Position numbers and translations under genes: made by a program
Origin: Asterias amurensis
Lineage: Eukaryota; Echinodermata; Asteroidea; Forcipulatida; Asteriidae
NCBI RefSeq assembly: GCF_032118995.1
Contig: NC_092661.1
Location: forward strand, 17,769,506-17,833,505
Direction: 5' to 3'
DNA: 64,000 bases
The notes under the pieces: model-generated
Databases searched by the model: none
What the model was told of the DNA's origin: nothing
Seen by the model: the letters and a program-made list of their open reading frames with translations, nothing else
Part shown: in pieces, positions 24,625-34,920 of the stretch
How the letters are laid out: every line of letters starts with the position of its first letter
Numbering within the stretch: position 1 is the first letter of the stretch

Positions 24625-27600
24625 AAGAGGGGCTCCAAGGTCGAATTCAGTTTTGTGATCTACTTATTTTCCAATAGATAGAGTCCTTGTGGAATAGACC
24701 GTATTGAATAACCCCCTTTTTGCTATGAAAGTCGCCATCTTGTAGGGCAAACCGTATGCGCGTCCAAAGCGTACATCATTGAAGCACGCATCATGCAGCA
24801 TTCCTGGTGTGATTTCTTTGGCACATGCACTCACACACACGCACACAGACGCCATCTTGTAGGGCAGATATTTGAGCGGTGACGACATATTCAATACGGT
24901 CCATAAAATTTACAAGCCTCACATTAAAATGGTGCAAAATGCCATTTTTTTCCCGATGCCCATCAAGTGCAATTTTGGTCAACATCCAAAAGCGTTCACT
25001 GACATCACATCACAAATATATGGTGTACATTGCACATATAATTTTCAGTTTATTCCTGAACTTTGACGATATTCAAACAAAATGGCATTGAATTTGAGCT
25101 TGTGACTAGTGCAGAAATTTTGCTTATTAAAACAGACCCATTTGTTTTGCTGTCCGATGATGCCATGCTTCAATGTTCTTTTGAAAAGAGTATCAAACGA
25201 AATGATACACCATTTAAGAGTGAGATGAGAGACTTGTAACTTTTTGACACCCATTTCCACACATCTAACCCAAAAGTCTTGGACTGTCTGCTTACATATA
25301 GCCCAAATTCACCTTTATCCTTTAGAAGTAGCGAAAATGGTTAAGTGTTATGCTGAAGGGTACGAGTGTCATGACCGGGACTCGAACCCACTTTCTGCTG
25401 ATCAGAAACACCACAGCTAACATGGGGCCGATAAGTTGGGACCAATAACTGGTCTCAACTTAAGACTAGTCCTATCTGTTAGCGTTTTCCAGTCCTAAGT
25501 TAGGAAGCATTTTGTGTTTTGACCCCAGTGCTCTTGACCGCTCAACATGCCCTCATTTCAGCATTAACTAATTGTTGACGTTTCCTTCCCACAGATCCTA
25601 TCTTCCCATTGAACTTCTTAGTTGACTCCTGGTTGACCGTCGTCCTAGATGATATTTTCCAGGCTACGTTCCTCTGTGCTCTGCTTCTCTTTTGGCTGTG
25701 TGCATATCACGGAATCAGAAAGGTATGTCTGAGATTGTTTATTTTTTATTTTATTATTTTAATGAGATATCTCCTAACATCACAAAGTTGGACGGCGGGG
25801 GGGGGGGGGGGGGGGGGGGGGGGGCTATTCTCCAGGGGTGTGCCCCTATTCCCGAGGGGTATGCCCCTTTGCTTGAGTGGATCAGGGGTAAAGCAGTCCA
25901 AGTGTGAAAAGGGCTTGGTGTTATTCCCTCTGGTTGCCCCCAGGGAATAGTGTAGTGTGAAAAGGGCTTTAAGAGAGATTTGTGCATATCTTTAGTGCGA
26001 AGAATTTGTTTTTTTCTTCTTCTTGCAGGTAATTATTATTCACTAATTTATTATGTGGAGAGTGCATTTTTTTTTTTTTACCGTTTGATTTTTGTAATCC
26101 TATATAAATGGTGATATATACACATGTATACAATGAAGCTAACCTGTAAAGATGTATTTTCAAAATTGAGTAGCGCTTTTGAGGTATCGCCGATAATGCA
26201 GGAAGAATAATCCGTGATTAGAATACACAATTTGAGAAACATTTCATGCATGAAACAGTTCTCAGATTGAAATGTTTTTTAAATCCCTTTCTTGAAAACC
26301 ACATTCCTAAGAAGGGAATCGTTTCTCAAAATGTTACACATTATCAACAGCGCTGCTGCTGTGCTTCTTATGAAGCATGTTTTTTATGGTCGTTAATTTT
26401 TTTGGAGTAATAACCAAAGGTTATTCTCTCCCTTTAAAGGCACTGGACACTATTGGTAATTGTCAAAGACCAGTCTTCTCACTTGCTGTATCTCAACATA
26501 TGTATAAAATAACAAACCTGTGAAAACTTGAGCTCAACTGGTCGTCGAAGTTGCGAGATAATAATGAAAGAAAAACACTCTTGTAACACAAAGCTTTCAG
26601 ATGCTTGATTTCGAGACCTCAAAATCTAATTCTGAGTTCTCAAAATCAAATTCGTGGAAATTTACTTCTTTCTTGAAAACTACGTTACTTCAGAGGGAGC
26701 CGTTTCTCACAATGTTTTATACTATCAACCTCTCCCCATTACTCGTTGTCACAAGTAAGGTATTTTGCTAATAATTATTTTGAGTAATTACCAATAGTGT
26801 CCACTGCCTTTAACGCCTGAGAATCAAAATAGCACAGACAGCCTTCCTTTGACCTTAATTATGTTAAGTATCAATCTGCCATGTAGTTATACAGATATAG
26901 CGACAGATAAAAAAAAAACCGAAATGGTTTGTGATTTTTAAACTAATAATCTCGTCTCAAAGATGGCCAACGACTAGCTTACAGATGGGACCCAAAGTGT
27001 TGTAATTACATTAGACCAAGTGAGGGCAGTATTTAAAGACTGAAAGAAGTAAACGTTTTATTCTTATTTTCATATTGTTTGAAGTGCATTAGTTGTTTAA
27101 GGATTTGGGTACTTTTTCAAAATGTCCACAGATTTACATTAAACTTACAGGGTTTGAAGATAATGATAGTGGAAAGCTTCCCTTCAAATATTACTAACTA
27201 AGGTTTTGCAGTTTTTGAGAAATGAGTAAAACAAGTCACAAAATAGTTTTGGTCTCATGAGACCAAAACTATTTTAGCATGTAAAATCCCCTTAACCAGT
27301 TATGATATTATACCAAAACCATAGCATAACTGGTTAATACGTTTTTACATGCTAAAACTGAGATGAAAATTATTACTTTTACTCATTTCTCAAAAACTAC
27401 AGCACCTCAGTAAGTAAAATTTCAAGGGAAGCTTTCTTCTATCATAATCTTCAAACTGTGTAAGTTTAATGTAAATCTGTGGACATTGTGTTTTTTTTTA
27501 GGAAAAAGTACATATACCCTTTAACCTGACAAAGGCAAACAAATTCCACACCAAATTGTACACTTTGACCAATGTTTGATTGATGTATTTTGTAAATAAT

Positions 27601-30600
27601 AGTCGGATACTTTTTCAAAGGATTCTTTCAAAGGTTTATTTTTATTTTTCTAGGTGCGTTCAAATAATTCTCATTGGTTTGCTTTTCCAGCTCAGCTAGC
27701 TTACTATGACACTCTTGCTAATTTGAGTGGAGTTATATTTAATCATTAAATGCATATTTAATGAAGACCTATCACTAAGTGTGGCTGTGCGGCAGTTTTT
27801 TTGTCAATCTTGTATACATAATCTGAATAATGGATATGCACTTTTATCAAGGTTAAAGGCAGAGTGTACGTTCGGTAATTACTCCACAGTTTTATTACAA
27901 TTAAAACTTGCTGAAGAGCGCTGGAGAGATGTTGATGTAATAAAACATTGTTAGAAACTACCCCTTTAAAGTAATATAGTCTAAGAGAAAAGAGGTTATA
28001 TTTGACCCAACAGTTTTAATCTGAGAGCAAACAGTTCATCCAACAAGAATGATTCATCTTTCATTGTTTTCGTGCAACTTTGATTACCATTTGAGCTTAA
28101 ATTTTCACAGGCTGTTATTGTATGCATGTGTTGGGATACACCAAGTGAGGATACTGGTCTTTGACAATTACCAATAGTGTCCAGTGTCTTTAACATTTCT
28201 TCCGCTAAGCTAAAATGAGCAGATTACCAGTCACAAATTGTACATTTGACATGGTAGTTTGACTGTTTAGTGTTAACCTTTTTCTGGTCCGCATTATTCA
28301 AGTTCCTTTCTATTCAAATGTAGATATCTTCTTCTTTTTTTAGAATCAAATAATGTTTTGAAACAAGTAAATAACTATTTTTTGTTTGATTTTGTTGAAG
28401 GATTATGCTTATAGTCGATTTCGCATTTGGAAATGCATGGTATGGTTCGAATTATTATTATTATCATTTTTGTATGCACATTTTGTTGTTTGCCGTGATG
28501 CCCACAGTGCCAAAACTGAATGAATGCAGTGATGAGACTAAAAATATTATTTTTGAAAATGTTGTTTTGTTTTAAGATCTTGGTATTTGAGATTAATCAT
28601 TTGGACGACAGTAGTTTGACACTGACTAATGCAAGGGTGTCAAAACTAGGCTTGGGGCAATTCCAGAAATTTGGGACTCGATTCTGGTTTTGAAAAAAAA
28701 AATAATAATCGTTTCTGGGACACAGTCTTTCGAAATCGGAACCGACGACCATGTGGGAACTCGGCTCCACAAAAGAGTGGATTTGCAGGTCTGGTGCTCA
28801 ATTTGGAACTGGGTAATGGAAGGGAAAGATAGTCATAACCCTGACCACATGGGTGTCCAAAACAAAACCAGAACAAGTCGAGTTTTGAGACCTAAATTAC
28901 TGGGTTTTTTTTTATAGTTTTGGTTTTCATACTTTCTCTATTTCAGAGCGATAGAAAGTGGACGTATTTCTACCTGCCTAAGCTAGTGCTAACCCTGATC
29001 ACATGGGTGTCCAAAACAAAACCAGAACAAGTCGAGTTTTGAGACCTAAATTACTGGGTTTTTTTTTATAGTTTTGGTTTTCATACTTTCTCTATTTCAG
29101 AGCAATAGAAAGTGGACGTATTTCTACCTGCCTAAGCTAGTGCTAACCCTGATCACATGGGTGTCCAAAACAAAACCAGAACAAGTCGAGTTTTGAGACC
29201 TAAATTACTGGGTTTTTTTTTATAGTTTTGGTTTTCATACTTTCTCTATTTCAGAGCGATAGAAAGTGGACGTATTTCTACCTGCCTAAGCTAGTGCTTG
29301 TAGGTTTCATCTGGGTCTCTGCTGTGGTGCTGGCTTGCTGGGCTCAATACAGATCTCTTTTTGATCCGACGTTCAACTACAAAGTAGACAGCGGGAACTT
29401 CTTGGTAAGTCGTAGAATGCAGGCGAGTTGCTTTCTTTCATTCAGATATTAAAACCAAGACTGAAAATGGAGGTCAACTCTTGGCTTTTCTTCATGCATT
29501 TGTTAAATTTATTTTACTTTCATATATTTCACTGCTAAATTTTACTTTCCCAACAATATGATAGTCAATTTAAAGCCGTAACCTATGTCAAACTGAAGTT
29601 TTTGAAGAAACAGAATCGTGCGCTCAGATCTCAATATGATGGTCCCGGATTGTACTAAGGACTTGTATTAGTCCTCCAGCTAAAAACTGTTTGTGTATTT
29701 GCAGGGTCTTGTAATATTCTTCTTGGTTTTTGGAGGACTGTATCTTCTCTATTTGGTATTCCTGATCATCAGAGCATTCACAGAGCTCAAGTCCCTCCCA
29801 TACATGAGTAAGTAATTTCTTATTTAAATCAAACTCATTGCTGGGCAGCTGCTGTTTTTTATAAAGTACTCCAAGCTATCATTTTTCAATTTTATTCGGC
29901 TAAACTAGATTTACATTAAACTTATACGGTTTGAAGATAATGATGGTAAAAAGCTTCCCTTAAAATATTACTTGCTGAGGTGCTATAGTTTTTGAGAAAT
30001 GAGTAAAACAGTGTCACAAAAATATCTTCCGTCTCAGAAGACAAAAATTATTTTACGCGAATCTTCTGAAAACATTGCTCTGTGATTGTTACTTTTTTTT
30101 CTCAAAAACTTGACGACTAACGAAGCAGAAACTTCTACATATTACACACATTTTCATTCACAGTGAGTAGAGATTGATGTCATAGCCAAAAACTTGACCT
30201 ACAAAAGGTATCAAAACCCTTAAAATTAATTATTTTTAAGGGTTTTTATTGAAAAACTTGTTTGCTTTAGAAACGATTAATGTTATAAATGGAGTTCTTA
30301 CTTTCACTTTTTTCAGATCTTCGGTTAAGATTCATGACTGTGTTGATGCTGTTTGTTGTGGCTGTGAGGTAAGTCTCGTGTTCATGTGTCTTGACTTGCG
30401 AATCTTATAAATCCATCCATATGTGTGCATTGATTGGGGGTCATGCAAGGGGTTTCGACCGTCCGCCAAATTCACCTCTGTTTTCGTCAAGTGCACAAGC
30501 ACAACTTCGACGAACAGTTGAGCCCAAACTTTCACAGGTTTGTTGTTTGATGCATATGTTGGGATACACCAAGTGAGGATTTTGGTCTTTGGCAATTACC

Positions 30601-33514
30601 AAAGGTATACCCTGGACACTATTGGTAATTACTTAAAATATTTATTAGCATAAAACCTTACTTGGTAACGAGTAATGGGGAGAGGTTGGTAGTATAAAAC
30701 ATTGTGACAAACGGCTCCCTCTGAAATGGAGTAGTTTTCGAGAAAGAAGTAATTTTCCACGAATTTGATTGCGAGAACTCAGATTTAGAATTTGAGGTCT
30801 CGAAATCAAGCATCTGAACGCACACAACTTGGTGTGACAAGTGTTTTTTTCTTTCGTTATTATCTCGCAACTTCGACGACCGATTGAGCTCAAATTTTCA
30901 CAGGTTTGTTATTTTGTTATTTAAGTGAGAAGACTGGTCTTTGATAATTACCAATAGGGTCCAGTGTCTTTAAGCAGTTAAATGTGGACCAAGCTATTTG
31001 AAATGGTCTGCTGTTCTCTATTAGAGTTGCCTAAAGTCATCTTGTTGTTTTGTTTTGCTTTCTGTTCACAGTGTGGCTGTCATTGTAATGAGGTTTGGTA
31101 TAGGAATCCTGAATGGTAACTTTGTATCAGAGCTCTCCACGTACTACAAGAACTATATCCTTTTTGGACTTAATAATAATAGTAGAGGTCTCTTATATAG
31201 CACGCATATCCATCACTAAGTGACGCTTTAGGCGCTTTAACATACATTCATAAATATCCAAGACAGTTTTGCTACTCCTAGTGGTGGAGAGCTTGTCGCG
31301 TAGGGGTGTCTAACCTGTTGATAATGACCAGCTTGAGCTGCTTATAACTGGCTGGCTTCCGCGTGTCAGGTTGGCGCGTACACCAATAATATCACGCGGA
31401 ACGCGCAATTCATAGCTATTAGTAACAGCGCGTAATCTATTTCTAAGCGCGCGCATGTAATCTATTTCTAAGCATGCGCGTCGTATATTTCTAAGCGCAC
31501 GTGCGTACACACAACCCACGCGCATCAAACAGATTCTTCACAAAGTTTTTGAAAAAAATACTTCAAACCTTGAGTTTTCAATTGTCAAAGTGTCTATAAT
31601 TGTGGTTTTTTAACTAAAGACTAAAGGGCATTTATGAAAGGGAATAAAAGAGTAGTGAATCGTTCTTAAACATCCGTTTAAAACCTTGCAGGATCTTTGC
31701 TGTGCGATAATACACAGCAACGACACTGCCTGTTTTAATTGGCTGTTAAGGAACTTGTTGCTACCCTTTTATTCCCTTAGTATTTTTCTGCAAGAAATCG
31801 GTGACTACATTTGATTAATGAGACCTACTCCTTTTACTTGGCGACATGTAATGGTTTACAAGGTGCTGTGGCTACTTCTGCCAATCAAATGAAGAACCCT
31901 GGGGCGAAAACAGGGAAGCTAATCGAATGCGCCCATAGTTAAACAGTTTATGTCAAGGGATCTTGAACTCTTGAACTAATAAATGATGTTGTTACTTTTC
32001 AGTACAAACTGTCAAGACAGAACAATTGCTTCTGTGATGAATTTGCAAGATTTTTAGAGGTTGTTTAGCATGAGTGTTTTTTCCTTAACTCCGTTGTACC
32101 TGCAGAGTTTCTGGCCTTCTACAGTCTTCTGAACTACTACCTGTATACCATGGCGTTTGTCTACTCACCCTCCAAAAATGCACACAAAGGTACCAACACA
32201 GATATTTTGAAATATTACAGTTAACTTAGGAGACAAGTATTTAAAGCAAAAAATCAGGTTGACGGAGATCGTCCAGTCTTGTAATTTGTAAATTCTGATC
32301 ACACCTGTAAGTAAACTAAAATCTGTCTCAAGCAAATAGAGCTCATGAGGCCAGTGTTTATATTCGTTCCTGTGCTTGGAGAAATTTACCAAAATGTTTG
32401 TCTGACTTGATTTTTGTTGTTGATTTTTTTCCCACCTAGATTCATACTTCAAAGACAATCCAACTTTTTCCATGCTGAACGAGTCCGAAGATGAACTTAT
32501 TTACGGGTAAGGGTTTTTTTTTAAGACGTGTTTTGTAGAATGTATATTTTTGTGGTCGCAGACACTGTCCATTTTCCTGATCACATTCTCATTGTGTTAT
32601 GTTATTTTATTTACAATGAACTTGTTCGATAGCAATTGATATTTTAGATTCTTTTAAAAAAACTTTGAGCTTCTCCTACTATGTTATAGGATTTTAATAA
32701 GCCTCTTGCCAAAAGGGGAGTTTGAGGTCTGGCACATTCTATGCTAGAATTTGGAAGGTTGTTAGTTCAATTAATAAATAATAAAGAGGTACATTAAAAT
32801 GCACCATGTTTGTCATAAATGACATTCCTGAAGAAGTGCTAAAAGCTTCTGGGCTGAAGGAGGTTATTTCAAAAAAGAGGCGCTATCAGAAGAAGTTTGT
32901 TCACAGTTCGCTGTATTAGGAGACAGAATCCCCTACCACACCGGCACGTACATCTTGAGGTCACACAATAATTTGGATAATAAGTTCATTTTAAAGGCAG
33001 TGGACACTATTGGTAAGTGTCAAAGACTAGCCTTCACAGTTGGTGTGTCTCAACATATGCATAAAATAACAAACCTGTGAAAAGTTTAGCTCAATCAGTC
33101 ATCGAAGTTGCGAGATAATAATGCAAGAAAAAACACCCTTGTCTCACGAAGTTGTGGGCGTTTAGATGGTTGATTTCGAGACCTCAAGTTCTAAATCTGA
33201 GGTCTCAAAATCAAATTCGTGGAAAATTACTTCTTTCTCGAAAATTATGGCACTTCAGAGGAAGCCGTTTCTCACAATGTCTTATACCATCAACCTCCCC
33301 CCATTACTCGTCACCAAGAAAGGTTTTATGCCAATAATTATTTTGAGTAATTACCAATAGTGTCCACTGCCTTTAAGGAATGCAAAAAAATGCAGTAAAG
33401 TTCATGAATCAAATTTCTTCTTTTTGACACCATGTTTGTAGTTCTGACAGTGACGACAACACGACGAGACCACTGCAAAATGGCACCCACTACCAAGATA
33501 GTGAGGACGAGTAA
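13791..33514 (+). CDS. TMEM181: TMEM181-like multi-pass membrane protein, complete, sixteen exons
   Basis: Exons: 13791-13927, 19098-19201, 20029-20078, 21712-21802, 22703-22824, 23230-23349, 23548-23628, 24248-24347, 25595-25722, 29255-29404, 29705-29807, 30317-30368, 31072-31154, 32100-32189, 32440-32506, 33442-33514; phase kept throughout, 516 aa. MRLYTL-KRHFVLVF, FAHSLRKFSMRDW-IEQKW, LCALLLFWLC-YHGIR, AEFL-FY-LLN-YLYT-AFVYSPSKN and ENPTFSML-like DNPTFSMLNESEDE match TMEM181 family features. Layout: cytosolic start, TM1 about 59-81, a lumenal region with an N-H-T glycosylation site, then about seven membrane segments from MEIWFRFVFLVLAFIVT onward, as in Wntless-like proteins, and an acidic tail. 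Human TMEM181 is known as a host factor for cytolethal distending toxin; the normal role is unclear. Intron 13 is a U12 AT-AC intron. Exon 1 and exon 10 have partial tandem copies beside them. Confidence 0.93.
13887..14500 (+). repeat. Three diverged tandem copies of the exon 1 end and its donor site
   Basis: The end of TMEM181-like exon 1 (GATTACATCGTACCCAAATA through TCATATCGGTGAGTG) plus about 170 bp of intron recurs from about 14103 and from about 14303, period near 205 bp. Copy 3 keeps GGTGAGTGCATGTG and is preceded by an acceptor-like CATTGCAG, but its frame meets TGA within 11 codons. Copy 2 has lost the donor (CTGTGATTG). They are decayed exon duplicates. Confidence 0.75.
15337..15356. 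repeat. C homopolymer run
   Basis: About 20 consecutive C in TMEM181-like intron 1. Its length in an assembly is unreliable. Confidence 0.9.
16207..16358. mobile_element. Foldback MITE, family GGGTGCGTTCG, copy 2
   Basis: GGGTGCGTTCGTTTAGCTCC at the left and its near-inverse, AGCTAAACGAACGCACCC, at the right; a hairpin about 152 bp long, highly similar to 612-765. Confidence 0.8.
16611..16788. mobile_element. Foldback element in TMEM181-like intron 1
   Basis: Left arm words GAATCAAAGTGTGTTGAATC, TTTTCAACTAGTGGTTTAAA and AGGCCTGGTTCTTGATAA reappear inverted in the right arm (TTAAGAACCAGGCCT, CACTAGTTGAAAACC, CACATTGATTCCC). A related hairpin lies at about 31640-31780. Confidence 0.65.
17287..17383. 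mobile_element. Short hairpin MITE
   Basis: ACCATTCTGTAATAGGGGTGTTACA at the left pairs with GTAACACCCCTTTTACAGAATGG at the right, about 97 bp in all, with a GC-rich centre. Confidence 0.65.
18136..18296 (-). repeat. tRNA-like SINE, best tRNA resemblance in the window
   Basis: On the minus strand 18211-18281 reads TAGCTCAGTTGGTAGAGCGC (A box) and GGTTCAAATCTCGC (B box) with a loop reading ACGTTAA (GTT if counted as anticodon). It continues into ACCACAAGGGAAAC, the end sequence shared with 2030-2345, 34750-34915 and 38105-38175, so I call it a SINE and not a tRNA gene. Confidence 0.6.
18470..18719 (-). mobile_element. TTAA-type MITE (family A), internally deleted
   Basis: TTAA at 18466-18469 and after 18719. 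Left end AGACACTGGACACTATTGGT, right end ACCAATAGTGTCCATAGTCC. About 120 bp of the body are missing after TGTATCTCAA. Confidence 0.75.
19263..19517 (+). repeat. Two-copy tandem duplication, period about 131 bp
   Basis: GGGTTACCGCCTAATAAAGA through AAGCAAAAGTAGTCCAGA occurs twice in direct order, starting near 19303 and 19434, just after TMEM181-like exon 2. The copies differ at a few bases and in C/A run length. Confidence 0.75.
19600..19830. mobile_element. Foldback element with ACTCGACGTTTCAATCAG core
   Basis: TATGGAAAGGTTTGCAGTAA at the left pairs with TTACCGCAAACCTTTCCATA at the right. The inner arms carry GGTTTCAACTCGACGTTTCA and its inverse, around an A-rich loop near 19700-19715. It is related in its core to the larger hairpin at 63427-63868. 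Confidence 0.75.
21230..21565 (+). repeat. Diverged relative of family A
   Basis: Contains GACCGATTGAGC, AAATTTTCACAGGTTTGTTA and GATACACGAAGTG in family-A order, but a different left half (ACAGATTTACAAATAACGTA). Boundaries are uncertain. Confidence 0.45.
21988..22490 (+). repeat. Minisatellite, about 104-bp unit, nearly five copies
   Basis: Units start near 21988, 22091, 22196, 22301 and 22406. Each has GTAACACCCAGGAGGTT, GGGGGCTTGATCCTC, AAGGGGAGACCCA and CTTTATTT. A separate copy and a half lies at about 23970-24110, two exons downstream. The array lies in TMEM181-like intron 4. Confidence 0.85.
22855..23035. mobile_element. Foldback MITE (GGTTCATACTTCCTGCAAAT)
   Basis: Left GGTTCATACTTCCTGCAAAT pairs with right ATTTGCAGGAAGTATGAACC; inner GCGAATGCGAAGCGAAT also pairs. 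It begins about 30 bp after the exon 5 donor. A weaker relative lies at about 60446-60605. Confidence 0.75.
23649..23982. mobile_element. TTAA-type foldback element (family B), copy 1
   Basis: After TTAA: AGGAACATGTTGCCTTGGAT at the left. On the right come GCTTTTCAACGACCAAGGC and a broken end. The centre GTCAAAATTGTGACTCAACA forms the turn. Family B is best seen at 61877-62261. Confidence 0.7.
24553..24621. repeat. ATT trinucleotide microsatellite
   Basis: Uninterrupted TTA/ATT run of about 23 units in TMEM181-like intron 8, after a sequence ending GGCGCTATATAAATG. Confidence 0.95.
25797..25824. repeat. G homopolymer run
   Basis: About 28 G with no other base, 75 bp after the exon 9 donor of the TMEM181-like gene. 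It is followed by several GGGGTGTGCCCC-like words. Length may be an assembly estimate. Confidence 0.9.
26438..26809 (-). mobile_element. TTAA-type MITE (family A), complete copy
   Basis: TTAA on both sides (26434-26437, 26810-26813), ends AGGCACTGGACACTATTGGT and ACCAATAGTGTCCACTGCCT. One of the best preserved copies; no coding capacity. Confidence 0.85.
27105..27522. mobile_element. TTAA-type foldback element (family C)
   Basis: Left GGGTACTTTTTCAAAATGTC pairs with right GAAAAAGTACATATACCC, and ACAGATTTACATTAAACTTA pairs with TAAGTTTAATGTAAATCTGT. TTAA lies outside both ends. Inner arms pair around TTAACCAGTTATG. Half-copies lie at about 29906-30065 and 55855-55995. Confidence 0.75.
27857..28189 (+). 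mobile_element. TTAA-type MITE (family A), diverged
   Basis: TTAA at 27853-27856 and 28190-28193. Ends AGGCAGAGTGTACGTTCGGT and ACCAATAGTGTCCAGTGTCT. Confidence 0.7.
28836..29297 (+). repeat. Exact-period (154 bp) triplication of the exon 10 acceptor and exon start
   Basis: Three units start near 28836, 28990 and 29144. Each has the intron end (TTCATACTTTCTCTATTTCAG) and the first ~43 bp of exon 10 (AGCGATAGAAAGTGG). Acceptors fall before 28947, 29101 and 29255. Only the third continues into the full exon with its donor at 29405. Copies 1 and 2 run on to a TGA 32 codons after the acceptor. The units differ at very few bases (copy 2 reads AGCAATAG). Confidence 0.9.
30608..30969 (+). mobile_element. 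TTAA-type MITE (family A), preceded by a half copy
   Basis: CCTGGACACTATTGGTAATT through GGGTCCAGTGTCT, then TTAA. At about 30485-30600 the 3' half of another copy (TTCACAGGTTTGTTG, GATACACCAAGTGAGG) abuts it. Confidence 0.75.
31155..32099 (+). other. U12-type AT-AC intron in the TMEM181-like gene
   Basis: Intron 13 starts ATATCCTTTT at 31155 and ends AC at 32098-32099. The perfect U12 branch site TTCCTTAAC is at 32081-32089, 11 nt from the end. Removal joins AAC T to CT GCA, giving N-S-A-E-F-L as in TMEM181 relatives. The conventional-looking CTGCAG just inside the next exon is not a usable acceptor, because it would shift the frame. The intron holds a SINE fragment and a hairpin (31640-31780). 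Confidence 0.93.
31640..31780. mobile_element. Hairpin element inside the U12 intron
   Basis: AAGGGAATAAAAGAGTAG at the left pairs with CTACCCTTTTATTCCCTT at the right; the centre carries TTGCTGTGCGATAATACACA. It is similar in layout to 16611-16788. Confidence 0.55.
32995..33372 (-). mobile_element. TTAA-type MITE (family A), complete copy
   Basis: TTAA at both sides. Ends AGGCAGTGGACACTATTGGT and ACCAATAGTGTCCACTGCCT. It lies in the last intron of the TMEM181-like gene, 69 bp before the last exon. Confidence 0.85.
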
Positions 33515-33828
33515 TCACCATGGCAATGACCTTTGACATTAAACAGGAAGTGCTTCCAAGGGTGAGATAAAAGTACTAGCTTCTAAAACAGGCTGGAAGT
33601 TGATTGTTTGGAACCAGTTTTTATTTTTATTTGTATTTACACTGAGCAATGTTTGGTACCCACCAATGATAACACACAACAAGAAAACTATCATTGGAAA
33701 AGAATCTGCAGAACGCTGACTTAGTTGTGAGACCATTTTTACGGAAATGTGTAGCAATGCTATCTGCACTGCTATCGTAAAATTAGTTGGTTATTGACTG
33801 ATAGTGTCATGCACATTTCTCTGTGTGC

Positions 33829-33834
33829 AATAAA
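33829..33834 (+). terminator. Candidate poly(A) signal of the TMEM181-like gene
   Basis: AATAAA in GTGCAATAAATTATTG, 315 bp after the stop codon at 33512-33514, in otherwise repeat-free sequence. Motif evidence only. Confidence 0.45.
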
Positions 33835-33907
33835 TTATTGTTTGTTTATTTTTCATTTATGGAAAGGTACCAATGAGTTTCTTGTATTGACTCCTCACAT
33901 CATCAGT

Positions 33908-34149
33908 GGGTGCATTCGTTTAGCTTCCCTGGGTCAACCCTGGTCTGCCCCGGTATGTTCGAATAGCTTTGACGGGGCTCACCCGGGTCAGCCCCCAGTG
34001 CCCTGCTTGTGGAGTGGGTCACTTGGGGTGACCTGAGTTACATGCCGTCACCACGAGAGGGGGAGTGTGATCGTTCGATTAGCTCTTGTCAGGGGCTCAC
34101 CCGAGTGAGCACTGCGGGGTCGACCCAGGGAAGCTAAACGAATGCACCC
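33908..34149. mobile_element. Foldback MITE, family GGGTGCGTTCG, copy 3, longer loop
   Basis: Left GGGTGCATTCGTTTAGCTTC pairs with right AAGCTAAACGAATGCACCC. The centre is about 90 bp longer than in the other copies and rich in GGGTCA/TGACCC words. Confidence 0.75.
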
Positions 34150-34744
34150 ATCGTAAGTGGCTAATGCCTATCACTTTGGGAGTCAAATTGCACGCACAAA
34201 TTATAGTCGGCGTGTAACTGATGCCATATCTTCTATAAAGCACACTACACTGTGTAACACATGGACGATGACTCCTGAAGTTGTGCAACCAAGATTATGG
34301 TGATGATGATATCAGGGCAACATTTCATAGATGAGGCGCAAAAAGTAGCCAAGTACAGCAAAATCTTGCTTGACAGAATAAGCTTACCAGCCAAACTACC
34401 ATGTTAAGTGCACATCTTGTGACTGGTATCCTGCTCATTTCTGCCTAGCAGAAACTTAGTAAGCAGTATTTTCTGCTTAAGCAGCTCTTTGAAATTTGGC
34501 CCATGTGAACATGTTCAGTGTTCATTTTCCAGTATATTCTTCACATGTTTGGCTAAAATGCACTTGTATTGAGATATTATATTTGGACAATAATACTTTC
34601 AAGTGCGAATAAGTCGCCATAATCAATATACAGCTTCATGATTTTCGAGTACTGTTTAAAATTCAAACACATTTTGTTCCTGGTTTATATTTTGGGGACA
34701 GGAAAGGGTAGAACATAATGACACTATTTCAATCTTAATTTATT

Positions 34745-34920
34745 ATCAAATAAACAACCACAAGGGAAACAAAGTAGGTAAAATTTAAATATTTGGGGGT
34801 TGAACAGAGAAAAGTTTATGAGAGCGGGATTTGAACCAACGATGTCCAGATTAGCGTACCAGCGCTCTACTAACTGAGCTGTGTTAGCCCCATGTTGGCT
34901 GTCTCGTAATTTTGTTGATA
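34745..34920 (-). repeat. tRNA-like SINE
   Basis: Minus-strand A-box-like AGCTCAGTTAGTAGAGCGC and B-box-like GGTTCAAATCCCGC at 34825-34890, followed by ACCACAAGGGAAAC near 34757. Same family as 18136-18296. Confidence 0.55.

Noticed and set aside
28947..29100. An additional TMEM181-like exon in the first or second duplicate unit
   Set aside because: The duplicate units have no donor in frame and reach a stop; only the third unit continues into the family-like sequence and GTAAGT.
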